A stretch of DNA of 59,803 nt from Mycobacterium sp. Its GTDB lineage: Bacteria; Actinomycetota; Actinomycetes; Mycobacteriales; Mycobacteriaceae. The notes under the pieces were generated by a model, which saw nothing but the letters and a program-made list of their open reading frames with translations, ran no database searches and had not been told where the DNA came from. The translations under genes were made by a program, and so were the position numbers. The DNA lies in contig JAGQTU010000017.1 in assembly GCA_020438865.1 (NCBI GenBank), forward strand, positions 1 through 59,803. Direction: 5' to 3'. Of the stretch, positions 1-8,496 are shown one piece after another (position 1 is the stretch's first letter; each line of letters begins with the position of its first letter).

Positions 1-261
1 TCGATGCGCTGAACCAGACCCCTCTGGTTGCCCATCGCACCGCCTGCCTCGAGTCCGGCGTGTGTTGCGCCGCGTTCATATTTCCTTTGTATGGTATCGG
101 CCCGGCTGACCCGACCGTCACCATGGGAACTCTGAGAATCGAATCGCCGCAGCTCAGGGCCGGTGACAACGGCCGTAGGGACCGGCCTCCGCCGGCACCG
201 TCCGACGGGGAGCGGGTTGGGGTGTGCCGGGCCGATCGTGATACGCTCCCCCGGTTGTTTG
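1..261. other. Upstream flank of tRNA-Leu, no gene supported
   Basis: I see no convincing coding frame here; the short frames look like high-GC chance. A TACGCT hexamer at 242-247 fits the mycobacterial -10 pattern (TA, three bases, T) and lies 14 bases before the tRNA, so it may be the tRNA promoter, but no clear -35 is visible. The tail of an upstream gene could be in the first 60 bases. Confidence 0.3.
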
Positions 262-344
262 GGGCGAGTGGCGGAATGGCAGACGCGCTGGCTTCAGGTG
301 CCAGTGTCCTTCGGGACGTGGGGGTTCAAGTCCCCCTTCGCCCA
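262..344 (+). tRNA. tRNA-Leu (anticodon CAG)
   Basis: A complete class II tRNA. The acceptor arm GGGCGAG at 262-268 pairs with TTCGCCC at 337-343, followed by discriminator A344. The anticodon arm is CTGGC / TTCAGGT / GCCAG, giving anticodon CAG, which reads the CUG codon that dominates leucine use in this genome. The long variable arm carries a TTCG loop, and the T-arm (GGGGG TTCAAGT CCCCC) is perfect. CCA is not encoded, so it must be added after transcription. The 3' flank is repeated near 3.3 kb. Confidence 0.96.
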
Positions 345-370
345 CATCACAGCGGTTGAAGAACTGCGAA
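344..370 (+). repeat. Direct repeat, copy 1 (tRNA-Leu 3' flank)
   Basis: A 27-base stretch starting at the tRNA discriminator base recurs at 3324-3350 with 25 of 27 bases identical. Beyond it both copies share CCTTTGTGTT (403-412 and 3353-3362); copy 1 has the terminator hairpin in between. The two copies bracket the sulfatase gene, as left and right junctions of an old insertion next to a tRNA would. Confidence 0.75.
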
Positions 371-375
371 CGCCG

Positions 376-407
376 AGGTCACGAACTCGAAAGAGTTCGT
401 GACCTTT
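376..407 (+). terminator. Intrinsic terminator of tRNA-Leu
   Basis: A perfect 13-bp stem (376-388 with 393-405) closes a GAAA loop and runs into TTT. It starts 31 bases after the tRNA end. Such a long perfect stem directly behind a tRNA is best explained as its terminator. Confidence 0.85.
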
Positions 408-559
408 GTGTTTGCGGGGCATGGCGGCGGTCGCGGCGGTTTCGGCGGCGGGTCGTGACTTGGGCGGCGAAATCCCGAACAGGAAAAAACGCCGATCCTC
501 AATAGGGCACCGAGGTTACCGTTCAAACACGCGGTTTCCCACGGGAAGGCAGATGGCCA

Positions 560-3085
560 ATGGCCCCTCTAGGTTCGGATGCTGTTGCAACGCCAGACGA
601 GCAACCGGGTCGCGCCGGAGTGCCGAGGCGTACCGTACTCGGTGGCCTTGCGGCTGGAGTCGGAGCCGCCGCGGCGGGGGCGCTGGTTTCTGGTTGCGAC
701 AAGAAGAACGACGGTGGTGGTTCGCTGGCCGGCGGTGATGGCCCACCCGGCTACGGGACGGGCATCAATGAGGGTTTCGACGGCAAGATCGAACTCGATG
801 TCCGGGATTCGAAGGAGGACTGGAAACCCTTCGAATTGAAGAAGGCACCCGAGGGCGCGCCCAATATCCTGGTGGTGCTGTATGACGACACGGGTCTGGC
901 GGCGTGGTCGCCCTATGGCGGGCGGATCGAGATGCCGGTCATGCAGAAGTTGGCTGACAACGGGGTGATGTACTCCCAATGGCACACCACTGCGCTGTGT
1001 TCGCCGACCCGGTCCTGCTTTCTGACCGGACGCAATCACCACGTCAATCGGTTCTCGGCCATTACCGAGGCCTCTACCGGGTTCCCGGGTTCGGCAGCCC
1101 GACTACCGGCGCAGTGTGCGCCCGTCCCACAGGTGCTTCAGGACAACGGATACAGCACCTTCTGGATCGGCAAGAACCACAACGTGCCTGAGGAGGACGT
1201 CTCCAGCGGAGGCAGCAAGTCGGAGTGGCCACTGCAGATGGGCTTCGACCGGTTCTACGGATTCCTGGGCGGAGAGACCAATCAGTGGTTTCCGGATCTG
1301 GTCGAGGACAACCGGTTCATCGAGCAGCCCTACGGTCCCGACGTGGGTTATCACCTCTCGAAAGATCTGGCCGACAACGCGATCCGGATGCTGCGCGACC
1401 AGAAGTCGTCGAACCCGTCCAAGCCGTGGTTCCTGTGGTTCTGCCCGGGTGCCAATCACGCACCTCACCACGCCCCGCAGGAGTACATCGACAAGTACAA
1501 GGGCAAGTTCGACGATGGTTACGAGGCCTACCGCGAGTGGGTGCTGCCGCGGATGATCGCCAAGGGAGTGTTGCCCGAGGGCACCAAATTGACACCGATC
1601 AATCCGCTACCCGAGAACGTCGCAGTGGCCAATGATGCTGTGCGCCCGTGGAATACACTCAACGCCGAAGAGAAGCGGCTGTTTTCGCGGATGGCCGAGG
1701 TGTACGCGGGTTTTTCGGAGTACACCGACGCCCAGGTCGGCCGGATCATCGACTATCTGGAACAGACCGGGCAGTTGGAGAACACCATCGTGTTCTACTG
1801 CGCGGACAACGGCGCCTCCGGGGAGGGCTCGCCCAACGGGTCGGTCAACGAGAACAAGTTCTTCAACGGCTACCCCGACGAACTGTCGGAGAACATGAAG
1901 TACCTGAACACCCTGGGCAGCCCGGACACCTACAACCACTATCCGACCGGCTGGGCGGTGGCGTTCTCGACGCCGTTCCAGATGTTCAAGCGCTACAGCC
2001 AGTTCGCCGGCGGCACCTGCGATCCGATGGTGATCTCCTGGCCCAAGGGCATCAAGGCCAAAGGCCAGGTCCGCAGCCAGTACCACCACGCCACTGACGT
2101 CGCGGCCACGGTCCTCGACGTGGCCGGACTCGAGATGCCGCAGGAGTACAACGGCGTCAAGCAGTACCCGCTCAACGGGGTGTCGATGCGCTACAGCTTC
2201 GACGACCCGAAGGCACCCACCACGCGCAAACAGCAGTACTACGCGATGCTGGGGACCCGCGGCATCTGGAAGGACGGCTGGAAGGCCGCGGCGCTGCACG
2301 CCCCGATCAGCGGTAAGGGCCACTTCGATCAGGACCGCTGGGAGCTCTACCACGTCGATGAGGACCGCTCTGAGTCGACCAACCTCGCCGACCAGCAGTC
2401 CGGCAAGCTCAAGGAACTCATCGACGCCTGGTTCGAGGAGGCCAAGAACAACTTCGTGCTGCCCCTTGATGACCGGACGGCCACCGAAGTACTGACCAAC
2501 CCGAGGCCCCAGGCCGAGCCGCCTCGGGACCGCTACATCTACTACCCGGACACCGCGCCAGTGCCCGAGGGCGTGGCGGTCAGCGTCCGGGGCCGCTCTT
2601 ACAAGATCATCGCCAACGTCGACCTGAAAGCCGACGCCGGCGGGGTGATCTTCGCCCACGGCTCCCGGTTCGGCGGTCACACCCTGTTCATCAAGGACGG
2701 CCGACTGCACTACGTCTACAACTTCCTGGGGATCAAGCCGGAACAGGATTTCGTCTCCCCGCCGCTGACACCCGGTAAGCACTCGCTGGGGATGGAGTTC
2801 AAACGGGACAAAGCCGGCGAGTACGGCGAGTCGCTGGGCACCGCCGTGTTGTACGTGGATGGCAGCGAGGTCGCCAGGGGGCCGATGCGGGCCCAGATCG
2901 GCAAGTTCACCCTGTCCGGGGACGGCCTCTGTGTGGGTTATGACAGTGGGGACAACGTCTCCGAGCAGTACACAACCCCCGGCAGGTTCACCGGCGGCGA
3001 GATCCAGGGAGTCGCCTTCGACGTCAGCGAGAAGGCCTACGTCGACCTGCAACGCGACGCCGCGGCGGCGTTTGCCACCGACTAG
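560..3085 (+). CDS. Arylsulfatase, Tat-type lipoprotein
   Basis: 841-residue sulfatase of the alkaline-phosphatase superfamily, predicted to hydrolyse sulfate esters outside the cytoplasm. The N-terminus has a twin-arginine motif (R23-R24), a hydrophobic Ala/Gly stretch and a lipobox ending in C46, so export by Tat and lipid anchoring are likely. The metal-binding pair is D109-D110, and the CSPTR motif at C147 is the site normally converted to formylglycine. A second metal motif, CADNGASGEG, lies mid-protein. The last 200 residues look like a beta-sandwich extension, as in other long mycobacterial arylsulfatases (about 790 residues). No formylglycine-generating enzyme is adjacent. The gene stands alone between the two copies of a tRNA-flank repeat, which suggests acquisition by insertion. 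The start has a purine-rich GGGAAGG 11 bases upstream. Confidence 0.9.
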   Translation: MAPLGSDAVATPDEQPGRAGVPRRTVLGGLAAGVGAAAAGALVSGCDKKNDGGGSLAGGDGPPGYGTGINEGFDGKIELDVRDSKEDWKPFELKKAPEGAPNILVVLYDDTGLAAWSPYGGRIEMPVMQKLADNGVMYSQWHTTALCSPTRSCFLTGRNHHVNRFSAITEASTGFPGSAARLPAQCAPVPQVLQDNGYSTFWIGKNHNVPEEDVSSGGSKSEWPLQMGFDRFYGFLGGETNQWFPDLVEDNRFIEQPYGPDVGYHLSKDLADNAIRMLRDQKSSNPSKPWFLWFCPGANHAPHHAPQEYIDKYKGKFDDGYEAYREWVLPRMIAKGVLPEGTKLTPINPLPENVAVANDAVRPWNTLNAEEKRLFSRMAEVYAGFSEYTDAQVGRIIDYLEQTGQLENTIVFYCADNGASGEGSPNGSVNENKFFNGYPDELSENMKYLNTLGSPDTYNHYPTGWAVAFSTPFQMFKRYSQFAGGTCDPMVISWPKGIKAKGQVRSQYHHATDVAATVLDVAGLEMPQEYNGVKQYPLNGVSMRYSFDDPKAPTTRKQQYYAMLGTRGIWKDGWKAAALHAPISGKGHFDQDRWELYHVDEDRSESTNLADQQSGKLKELIDAWFEEAKNNFVLPLDDRTATEVLTNPRPQAEPPRDRYIYYPDTAPVPEGVAVSVRGRSYKIIANVDLKADAGGVIFAHGSRFGGHTLFIKDGRLHYVYNFLGIKPEQDFVSPPLTPGKHSLGMEFKRDKAGEYGESLGTAVLYVDGSEVARGPMRAQIGKFTLSGDGLCVGYDSGDNVSEQYTTPGRFTGGEIQGVAFDVSEKAYVDLQRDAAAAFATD

Positions 3086-3106
3086 ATGTTCTTCCCGGGA
3101 GGTTGT

Positions 3107-3122
3107 GAACGCTGAGGCGTTC
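3107..3122 (+). terminator. Possible terminator of the sulfatase gene
   Basis: A perfect 6-bp stem (GAACGC / GCGTTC) with a TGAG loop begins 22 bases after the sulfatase stop. There is no T-tract, so this is only a weak candidate. A second small stem (GAGGCC / GGCCTC) lies at 3284-3298. Confidence 0.25.
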
Positions 3123-3296
3123 GATGGGTGACTTTCCGCTGATGCCGGTGTGGGGTCGGTGCGTGCACGTCCAACCCGACACTCGTACCGTTGAAACGCA
3201 CCGGAGGCCTCTTGATCTGCAACTATGGCTCTGCCGATGCGAGTGTTCACTCGCCACCGGCAACCCACGTCCGAGTGCAGCCCGAGGCCTTCGGCC

Positions 3297-3599
3297 TCAA
3301 GTCGTCCCTATACCGTCTAGGTGACATGACAGCGGCTGAAGAACTGCGAAGGCCTTTGTGTTGGTGACCCCTGCCCGGTAGCCGACCATCTGGAAGATGC
3401 CCGGAAAGTGCTTCGTGGACAGGGTCGACTCCGTGTGCCGACGCTCGGTCAGCCAGATCGGGTGCGCCGGAATTGCCGTCAGCACGAACGCGGCAGCCAG
3501 CCACACCGGCACCGCCTTGGAGAACAGCAACTTGAGGAAGTCGACGAGTCCCGGCGAGGTGCGCTCGGTGTTGCCCGCAGCGCGCAGGCGTGTGACCAC
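3297..3599 (-). pseudogene. Fragment of a membrane channel-like protein
   Basis: A 100-residue frame that looks like a piece of a larger membrane protein. Residues 1-60 contain one clear membrane segment followed by an arginine-rich turn (ERRH) and a HFPGIFQ stretch. This order resembles the first membrane helix and pore-helix start of bacterial glutamate-receptor-like potassium channels, but the selectivity filter, second helix and ligand-binding lobes are all missing. The last 20 residues are encoded by the direct repeat, so the original 3' end was replaced. A GTG start with GGGGAAGA nearby exists, so a short product could still be made. The channel assignment is a guess from residue pattern; truncation is the firmer statement. 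Confidence 0.45.
3324..3350 (+). repeat. Direct repeat, copy 2 (right of the sulfatase gene)
   Basis: 25 of 27 bases match 344-370, the sequence directly after tRNA-Leu. Upstream of this copy, patches such as CCTTCGG (3288-3294) and TCAAGTC (3296-3302) also occur in order in the tRNA variable arm and T-loop, so a strongly decayed tRNA 3' half may be present. The copy overlaps the 3' end of the broken membrane-protein gene on the minus strand. Confidence 0.7.
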
Positions 3600-3745
3600 G
3601 TCTTCCCCGACCCTCTCCTGATTGACGCAGGAAGAAAAATCCGGAGCGACGGGCCCCAGGGCCGCCCGGGTTCGGCTGCCGCCGGCGGCTGTACCGAGAG
3701 CGCATGCCGGTCCACACTGAACGAACGCCGTCGGTTAGGAGCCGG

Positions 3746-4726
3746 ATGATCACGCTGACCTCCCCCGCCCTCGAGCCGCTGTCGCGCTCGCGTCCCTCGG
3801 ACCGCCGGCCCCTGCGGGTCGGCCTGATCCAGCACCGCTGGCGCGCCGACCGCGCCGATCTCGTCGCCGCCCTGCGTTCCGGTATCGACCGGGCCGCCGG
3901 GAACGGCGCCGCGGTGGTCTTTTTGCCCGAGATCACATTGCTGCGCTACCCGGCCGATGTCCCCGCGGGGCCGGACCCGGCCGCCCTGGCCGAGGACCTG
4001 CCCAACGGGCCCACGTTCGAGCTGGCCGCCTCGGCCGCGACGGCCAACGGCGTCTTCGTGCACGCCTCGCTGTACGAGAAGGCCGCCGCCGCCGACGGGC
4101 TGGGCTACAACACGGCGATCCTGGTCTCCCCCGCCGGCGAGCTGGTGGGCCGCACCCGCAAGCTGCACATCCCGATCTCGGCCGGCTACTACGAGGACAC
4201 CTACTTCCGGCCCGGCCCGGCGGACGATCCGTACCCGGTGTACGCCCCCGACGGCCTCGACGCCCGGATCGGCATGCCGACCTGCTGGGACGAATGGTTC
4301 CCCGAGGTGGCGCGGAGCTACTCGCTGGCTGGGGCGGAGATCGCGGTCTACCCCACCGCCATCGGTTCCGAGCCGGTGTTCCCCGACTTCGACACCCGCC
4401 CGCTGTGGCAGCAGGTCATCGTCGCCAACGGGATCAGCAGCGGACTGTTCATGGTGGTGCCCAACCGGGTCGGAGACGAGGGGGCTCTGAGCTTCTACGG
4501 TTCCTCGTTCATCTCCGACCCGTACGGCCGGGTGCTGGTGCAGGCGCCCCGCGACGAGGAAGCTGTCCTGGTGGCAGATCTCGACCTCGACCAGCGCCGC
4601 GACTGGCTGGAATTGTTCCCGTTGCTGCTGACCCGCCGGCCCGACACCTACGCCGGCCTGACCCGACCGGTGGCCACCGCCCAGCCCTACGGCGCCGGTC
4701 ATGCCGCCACGGCGGTGGTCAAGTGA
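3746..4726 (+). CDS. Nitrilase-family carbon-nitrogen hydrolase
   Basis: 326-residue cytoplasmic hydrolase with the full nitrilase triad: E62 (in FLPE), K139 (in TRKLHIP) and C180 (in MPTCWDEWFPE). The CWDEWFPE signature and overall length are closest to N-carbamoylputrescine amidase-type enzymes, so an amide or ureido substrate is more likely than a true nitrile. The start chosen is the ATG with AGGAG four bases upstream; an in-frame ATG at 3704 would add 14 residues. The stop overlaps the GTG start of the next gene, so the two are translationally coupled. With the amidohydrolase and amino-acid permease behind it, the operon probably imports and degrades an amide- or amine-bearing compound. 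Confidence 0.88.
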   Translation: MITLTSPALEPLSRSRPSDRRPLRVGLIQHRWRADRADLVAALRSGIDRAAGNGAAVVFLPEITLLRYPADVPAGPDPAALAEDLPNGPTFELAASAATANGVFVHASLYEKAAAADGLGYNTAILVSPAGELVGRTRKLHIPISAGYYEDTYFRPGPADDPYPVYAPDGLDARIGMPTCWDEWFPEVARSYSLAGAEIAVYPTAIGSEPVFPDFDTRPLWQQVIVANGISSGLFMVVPNRVGDEGALSFYGSSFISDPYGRVLVQAPRDEEAVLVADLDLDQRRDWLELFPLLLTRRPDTYAGLTRPVATAQPYGAGHAATAVVK

Positions 4727-6378
4727 GCGCACGCATCTTCACCGGCGGCACGGTGTGGACCGGGACCGGCTCGGAGTCCGATGCACTCCTGGTGGTCGAC
4801 GGCACCGTCCGCGCACTGGGCGGCCAGGCCCGCGAGGCCACGGCCGGAATCGACTGCGAACACGTCGATCTCGACGGCGGCTTCCTCATGCCGTCCTTCG
4901 GCGACGGCCACTCCCACCCGCTGTACGGCGGCCTGGAGGCGGTGGGTCCCGCGGTGCGCAGCTGCCGCTCCGTCGAGGAGATCCTCGCGGCGGTCAAGAA
5001 GTACGCCGACGCGCACCCCGAGGAGGAGTGGATCGTCGGCGCGTCCTACGACGGCAGCCTGGCGCCGGGTGGCCTGTTCGACGCCCGCTGGCTCGACTCG
5101 GTGGTCCCCGACCGGCCGGTGGCGCTGCGGGCCTGGGACTACCACACCATGTGGGTCAACACCACCGCGCTCGAGCGCGCCGGCATCACCCCCGACACCC
5201 CCGACCCGGTGCTCGGCGAGATTCCGCACCGCCCGGACGGCTCGGTGCTCGGCACGTTACGCGAATGGGGCGCAACCGATCTGGTGATGGCAGTGATGCC
5301 GGCCCGCGACGAGCGCCAGCGGATCGGCGCGTTGGGCACCGCCGCCGACTACTTCCTCGCGCGGGGGGTGACCTGGGCGCAGGACGCCTGGGTGGAACCG
5401 GGCGACGTCGCCACTTACGTCGAGGCCGCCCGGCAGGACGCGCTGCGGATGCGGTTCAACCTCGCGCTGTACGCCGACCCGCGGCATTTCGATTCGCAGG
5501 TCGCCGACTACGCCGAGGCACGGCGCACGGTCGACGCAGTGGATTCACCGCTGTTGACCGCGCAGACGGTGAAGTTCTTCGCCGACGGGGTGGTCGAGAA
5601 TGAGACAGGGGCGCTGCTCGCACCGTACTGCTCGGGATTGCACAACCATTCCGGGGGGCAGGAGCGAAGCGACTCGGGGGATAACCGGGGCTTACAGAAC
5701 TGGGAGGGCGACTCGCTGGCCGAGGCCGCCCGACGGGTCGACGAACTCGGCCTCCAGATCCACATCCACGCCATCGGCGACGCCGCGGTCCGCCAGGCGC
5801 TCGACGCCATCGAATATGTACAGCGGTGCAACGGAACTCGCGACCGCAGGCCGGTGATCGCCCACGTGCAACTGGTCGACCAGGCGGACATCGGGCGCTT
5901 CGCCGCGCTCGGTGTGATCCCCAACATGCAGCCGCTGTGGGCGCAGATGGACGCCCTGATGACGGTCCTGACCATCCCGCGCCTCGGCGTCGAACGCGCC
6001 GACCGGCAGTACCAGCTGCAGACGCTGCACCGGACCGGCGCCGCGCTGGCATTCGGTTCGGACTGGCCGGTGTCCTCGGGCGCACCGCTGGACGGGATCG
6101 CGGTCGCGGTGTCCCGGCGCACCGCCGAGGGCGATCCCGAGGGTGGCTGGACCCCGCACGAGATCGTGCCCATCGAGCTCGCCCTGTCCTCCTACACCGG
6201 CGCGGTCGCGTATCAGGCCTTCGCCGAAGGCAATTGGGGCCGCATCGAGCCCGGGGCGAGCGCCGATCTGGTCTGGCTCGATCGGGATCCGCGGAGCACA
6301 CCGCCGCTGGAACTGCCGGGCGTGGGCATCCGCGCCACCTATCTGCGCGGTGCGCAGGCCTACCGGGACGATGACTGA
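4723..6378 (+). CDS. Amidohydrolase family 3 (YtcJ-like)
   Basis: 551-residue metal-dependent hydrolase of the TIM-barrel amidohydrolase superfamily. The first metal motif is H63-S-H65 (GDGHSHP). HIHAIGDAA and FGSDWPVSS later supply the other histidines and the catalytic aspartate typical of YtcJ-like enzymes. The true substrate is unknown; the family hydrolyses amide or ester bonds in small cyclic or acylated compounds. The GTG start overlaps the nitrilase stop by four bases. Around 5651-5690 the protein has a Gly/Asp/Ser/Arg-rich stretch (GGQERSDSGDN) where the family normally has a short loop; the DNA there is G-rich and looks unlike its surroundings, perhaps a small insertion that kept the frame. 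Confidence 0.87.
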   Translation: MSARIFTGGTVWTGTGSESDALLVVDGTVRALGGQAREATAGIDCEHVDLDGGFLMPSFGDGHSHPLYGGLEAVGPAVRSCRSVEEILAAVKKYADAHPEEEWIVGASYDGSLAPGGLFDARWLDSVVPDRPVALRAWDYHTMWVNTTALERAGITPDTPDPVLGEIPHRPDGSVLGTLREWGATDLVMAVMPARDERQRIGALGTAADYFLARGVTWAQDAWVEPGDVATYVEAARQDALRMRFNLALYADPRHFDSQVADYAEARRTVDAVDSPLLTAQTVKFFADGVVENETGALLAPYCSGLHNHSGGQERSDSGDNRGLQNWEGDSLAEAARRVDELGLQIHIHAIGDAAVRQALDAIEYVQRCNGTRDRRPVIAHVQLVDQADIGRFAALGVIPNMQPLWAQMDALMTVLTIPRLGVERADRQYQLQTLHRTGAALAFGSDWPVSSGAPLDGIAVAVSRRTAEGDPEGGWTPHEIVPIELALSSYTGAVAYQAFAEGNWGRIEPGASADLVWLDRDPRSTPPLELPGVGIRATYLRGAQAYRDDD

Positions 6379-6388
6379 GGGGGCGACC

Positions 6389-7732
6389 ATGACCGCGGAA
6401 TACCTCACCGCCCCGCCCGAGGGCCACCTGAAGAGGGCGCTGGGCCTGCCGTCGCTGGTGCTGTTCGGTCTCGTGTACATGGTGCCGCTGACGGTGTTCA
6501 CCACCTACGGCATCGTCACCGAGACCACCGGCGGCCGGCTGCCGCTCGCCTACGTCGTCACGCTCATCACCATGGTGTTCACCGCGCTGTCCTACGCGCG
6601 GATGTCGGCGGCGATCCCGGTTGCCGGTTCGGCCTACACCTACACGCAGCGCACCTTCGGGCCGCCCGTCGGCTTCCTGGCCGGATGGTCGCTGTTGCTG
6701 GACTATCTGTTCCTGCCGATGCTGAATTACCTGGTTATCGGGCTCTACCTGAACGCGGCGCTGCCCGCGCTACCAGCATGGCTCATCGTCGTCGTCTCCA
6801 TCGCGATCGTCACGGTGCTCAACATCGTCGGCATCGTGTCGGTGGCACGGGCCAACTTCCTCATCATCGCGATCCAGGCCGTGTTCATCGTCGTATTCGT
6901 CGCGCTCGCAATCGCCAAGACCACCGGCTACGGAAAGGTCGACCTGTCGGCGCCCTTCACCGGCGACGGCAGCGCCGGCGGCTTCAGCCCCGTCCTGGCC
7001 GGCGCGGCCATCCTGTGCCTGTCGTTCCTGGGCTTCGACGCGGTCTCCACGCTGTCCGAGGAGGCGCGCGACGCCCGGCGCACGGTCCCGCGGGCGATCA
7101 TGATCGCGACCGTCGTCTCGGGGCTCATCTTCATCCTGCTGTCCTACGTGTCACAGCTGGTGTTCCCGTCCAACAGGTTCGCCGCGGTGGACACCGGTTC
7201 GACCGACGTGATGGTGGCCGCGGGCGGTGCGTTCGTCAACACGTTCTTCACCGCGGCCTATGTGGCCGGTGCGCTCGGGTCGGCGTTGACCTCGCAGGCA
7301 TCGGTGGCGCGCATCCTGTTCGCGATGGGCCGCGACGGCATCCTGCCGCGCAAGGTGTTCGGTCATGTGTCGGCCAAGTTCAGCACACCGGTGTACGCGA
7401 TCCTCACTGTCAGCGCCATCTCGCTGCTCGCGATCTGGATCGATCTGGCGATCCTGGCTTCGGTCGTCAGTTTCGGTGCGCTGGTGGCCTTCTCGGTGGT
7501 GAACCTGTCGGTGATCAAGCACTACTTCATCGACATGCGGGAGCGCAACGTCCCGCTCAACCTGATCGCGCCGGCGATCGGCTTCCTACTCACCGCGTGG
7601 CTGTGGACGAGCCTGTCGGGCACGGCGCTGACCATCGGATTAATCTGGCTCGCAATAGGATTCGTGTGGCTGCTGGCCGTCACCCGCGGGTTCCGCAGGC
7701 CCACCCCGGTGCTGGACCTGGAATACGAGTGA
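6389..7732 (+). CDS. APC-family amino acid/amine permease
   Basis: 447-residue integral membrane transporter with about 12 hydrophobic segments. The region from about residue 15 has the amino-acid-permease start (FGLVYMVPLTVF), and a conserved SFLGFDAVSTLSEEARD segment lies mid-protein, as in APC-superfamily symporters. It probably brings in the substrate handled by the two upstream hydrolases. The start chosen has GAGGGGG five bases upstream; an in-frame ATG at 6371 overlaps the amidohydrolase stop but has a poorer ribosome site. The gene continues the same operon with almost no spacing. Confidence 0.88.
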   Translation: MTAEYLTAPPEGHLKRALGLPSLVLFGLVYMVPLTVFTTYGIVTETTGGRLPLAYVVTLITMVFTALSYARMSAAIPVAGSAYTYTQRTFGPPVGFLAGWSLLLDYLFLPMLNYLVIGLYLNAALPALPAWLIVVVSIAIVTVLNIVGIVSVARANFLIIAIQAVFIVVFVALAIAKTTGYGKVDLSAPFTGDGSAGGFSPVLAGAAILCLSFLGFDAVSTLSEEARDARRTVPRAIMIATVVSGLIFILLSYVSQLVFPSNRFAAVDTGSTDVMVAAGGAFVNTFFTAAYVAGALGSALTSQASVARILFAMGRDGILPRKVFGHVSAKFSTPVYAILTVSAISLLAIWIDLAILASVVSFGALVAFSVVNLSVIKHYFIDMRERNVPLNLIAPAIGFLLTAWLWTSLSGTALTIGLIWLAIGFVWLLAVTRGFRRPTPVLDLEYE

Positions 7733-7739
7733 TCCCGCC

Positions 7740-8486
7740 TTGAGCGACATCCCCGACCCGCTGGCGGGCTTCTCCGTCGTGCCGCCGCCGCTGCGGCGCC
7801 CCGTGCTGTTCGACCAGACCTGGGTGGACCTGACCTTCATCCACTGGCCGGTGTATCCGGCTGCCGTCGCCCACCTCTACCCGCCGGGCACCCGGCCCGA
7901 CGTGTTCGCCGACGGGATGACCTACGTCGGGCTGGTGCCGTTCCGGATGGGCCACACCGCGTTGGGAACCGGACCACGGCTGCCGTATTTCGGGGTGTTC
8001 GCCGAGACCAACGTGCGGCTGTACTCCGTCGACGCGGCCGGGCGACACGGGGTCCTGTTTTGCTCGCTGGAGACCGCCCGGCTGGCGGTGGTTCCGCTGA
8101 CCCGCATCGTCATGGGGGTGCCCTACACCTGGGCCAAGATGGAGATCCGGCTGAACAAGGAGGAGATCAGCTACCACAGCGTGCGGCGCTGGCCGCGCCG
8201 CGGACTGCACAGCCGGGTGGCTGTGAGCATCGGCGACCCGGTCGAGCCCACCCCGCTGGAGACCTGGCTGACCGCGCGGTGGGGTGCGCACACCCGCAAA
8301 CTCGGCCGGACCTGGTGGGTGCCCAACGAGCACGCGCCGTGGCTGCTGCGGTCGGCGCAACTGGTCGAACTCGACGACGAACTGGTCGCGGCGGCGGGTG
8401 TGCCGGTCGCCGGTCCCCGGCTGCGCGTCCTGTTCTCCCCCGGCACCAGAACCCGTTTCGGAAGGCCCAGCCTCGTCGGGCAGTAG
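7740..8486 (+). CDS. DUF2071 / YqjF-like protein
   Basis: 248-residue soluble protein that looks like the DUF2071 (YqjF) family, whose biochemical role is not settled. Typical segments include FDQTWVDLTFIHWPV near the start, YFGVFAETNVRLY, and a VVPLTRIVMGVPYTWAKM stretch. It follows the permease stop by seven bases and is the fourth gene of the hydrolase/permease operon. The only in-frame start before these motifs is a TTG without an obvious ribosome site, so translation may depend on coupling. It may help metabolise or sense the imported compound, but that is inference. Confidence 0.75.
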   Translation: MSDIPDPLAGFSVVPPPLRRPVLFDQTWVDLTFIHWPVYPAAVAHLYPPGTRPDVFADGMTYVGLVPFRMGHTALGTGPRLPYFGVFAETNVRLYSVDAAGRHGVLFCSLETARLAVVPLTRIVMGVPYTWAKMEIRLNKEEISYHSVRRWPRRGLHSRVAVSIGDPVEPTPLETWLTARWGAHTRKLGRTWWVPNEHAPWLLRSAQLVELDDELVAAAGVPVAGPRLRVLFSPGTRTRFGRPSLVGQ

Positions 8487-8496
8487 GCTGGCGACC

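Noticed and set aside
406-746. Short frames between tRNA-Leu and the sulfatase
   Set aside because: They overlap the terminator and the sulfatase N-terminus and have basic low-complexity sequences with no start signals.
1607-3268. 553-residue minus-strand open frame opposite the sulfatase
   Set aside because: Low-complexity Gly/Val/Arg/His composition typical of the antisense frame of high-GC genes. The plus-strand sulfatase has full family motifs.
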